Assembly: GCA_016927125.1 (NCBI GenBank)
Contig: JAFGNG010000033.1
Coordinates: 1 to 6,083, forward strand
Length of the DNA stretch: 6,083 nucleotides
Direction: 5' to 3'
From: Planctomycetota bacterium
GTDB taxonomy: Bacteria > Planctomycetota > SZUA-567 > JAFGNG01
Shown: positions 5,737 through 6,083 of the stretch, one piece after another
Layout of the letters: every line of letters begins with the position of its first letter
How positions within the stretch are numbered: position 1 is the first letter of the stretch
The notes under the pieces: model-generated
The model's database searches: none
Told to the model about the DNA's origin: nothing
The model's input: the letters and a program-made list of their open reading frames with translations, nothing else
Made by a program: the position numbers and the translations under genes

Positions 5737-6083
5737 ATGGATCGCTTGCAGAAGTATATGAAGGAAAAGGGCACACTGGTTGACAAGGCGTTGGAGGAGT
5801 ATCTCCCGCGCCTCAAGGAAGAGCCGCGCACTTTGCACGAGGCGATGCGCTACAGCGTCTTTGCCGGGGGCAAGCGGCTGCGGCCACTCTTGTGCCTGAT
5901 GGGCGGCGAGGTTTTTGGCGTGGAGCAAGCAGCCTGCCTGCCCGCCGCGTGCGCCCTGGAGATGATCCACACCTACAGCCTTATCCACGATGACCTGCCC
6001 GCGATGGATAATGATGACTACCGCCGGGGCAAGCTCTCCTGCCACAAGGCCTTTGGTGAAGCAGTCGCGATCCTGGCGGGTGA
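5737..6083 (+). CDS. ispA: Polyprenyl synthetase, farnesyl diphosphate synthase type; 3' end outside window
   Basis: The first 115 codons of a protein that usually has about 295 residues. The enzyme condenses isopentenyl diphosphate with dimethylallyl and geranyl diphosphate to farnesyl diphosphate, feeding quinone and undecaprenyl carrier synthesis. The start ATG 5737 lies 3 bases after the xseB stop. The RBS is weak, which suggests translational coupling; ATG 5758 is a less likely alternative. F-A-G-G-K-R-L-R-P (42-50) is the conserved isopentenyl-diphosphate-binding motif. D-D-L-P-A-M-D (85-91) is the first Asp-rich motif with the two-residue insertion typical of bacterial farnesyl diphosphate synthases, followed by N-D-D-Y-R-R-G (92-98). 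The second Asp-rich motif lies beyond the edge. The xseA-xseB-ispA order is common in bacteria, often followed by dxs. Geranylgeranyl-forming relatives cannot be fully excluded from this fragment. Confidence 0.93.
   Translation, partial: MDRLQKYMKEKGTLVDKALEEYLPRLKEEPRTLHEAMRYSVFAGGKRLRPLLCLMGGEVFGVEQAACLPAACALEMIHTYSLIHDDLPAMDNDDYRRGKLSCHKAFGEAVAILAG

Noticed and set aside
5455..6045. Open frame of 196 codons on the minus strand opposite xseB and ispA
   Set aside because: It lies entirely opposite two confidently identified genes in conserved order and shows no family signature of its own.
1..6083. CRISPR arrays, tRNA or rRNA genes, insertion sequences, toxin-antitoxin or phage modules
   Set aside because: No regularly spaced repeats, no tRNA-like cloverleaf segments, no terminal inverted repeats and no transposase-like or integrase-like proteins were seen. 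The genes are conserved core genes plus two single genes.

Overview
The window carries six protein-coding genes, all on the + strand, from a flagellated-looking Gram-negative-type bacterium of moderately high GC. The lineage cannot be fixed from the sequence. The housekeeping genes are widely conserved, while the two genes between them (a HEAT-repeat lipoprotein and a DUF5610-like protein) suggest a less-studied group. The HEAT lipoprotein with a Trp-rich W-R-R-W-W tail motif recalls proteins of the Planctomycetes and neighbouring candidate phyla, but that is an impression and not a placement.

Layout. Positions 1-1314 are the 3' part of pnp (polynucleotide phosphorylase: second RNase PH domain, KH, S1), which enters from the left edge. 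A strong hairpin plus T-tract (1355-1390) follows, and only 18 bases later begins a 529-residue predicted lipoprotein with HEAT-like repeats (1409-2998). A 145-base gap holds a close match to a sigma-28 (FliA) flagellar promoter (3053-3079) and a very strong ribosome binding site. These lead into a 265-residue protein (3144-3941) with a VELSPEA motif and a segment resembling DUF5610. A two-tier hairpin terminator (3961-4008) closes that unit.

From 4099 onward comes the classical xseA-xseB-ispA cluster: exonuclease VII large subunit (4099-5403), small subunit (5482-5733) and the first 115 codons of a farnesyl-diphosphate-synthase-type prenyltransferase (5737 to the right edge). A terminator-like hairpin starts inside the xseA stop codon and lies between the two exonuclease VII subunit genes. 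A small hairpin covers the xseB ribosome binding site. Both could help set the unequal subunit ratio of this enzyme.

No rRNA, tRNA, CRISPR array, insertion sequence or phage feature was seen. No gene-free stretch exceeds about 160 bases. The most interesting unit is 3053-3941: a probable flagellar-regulon gene of unknown function, identified by promoter, start signal and protein motif together.
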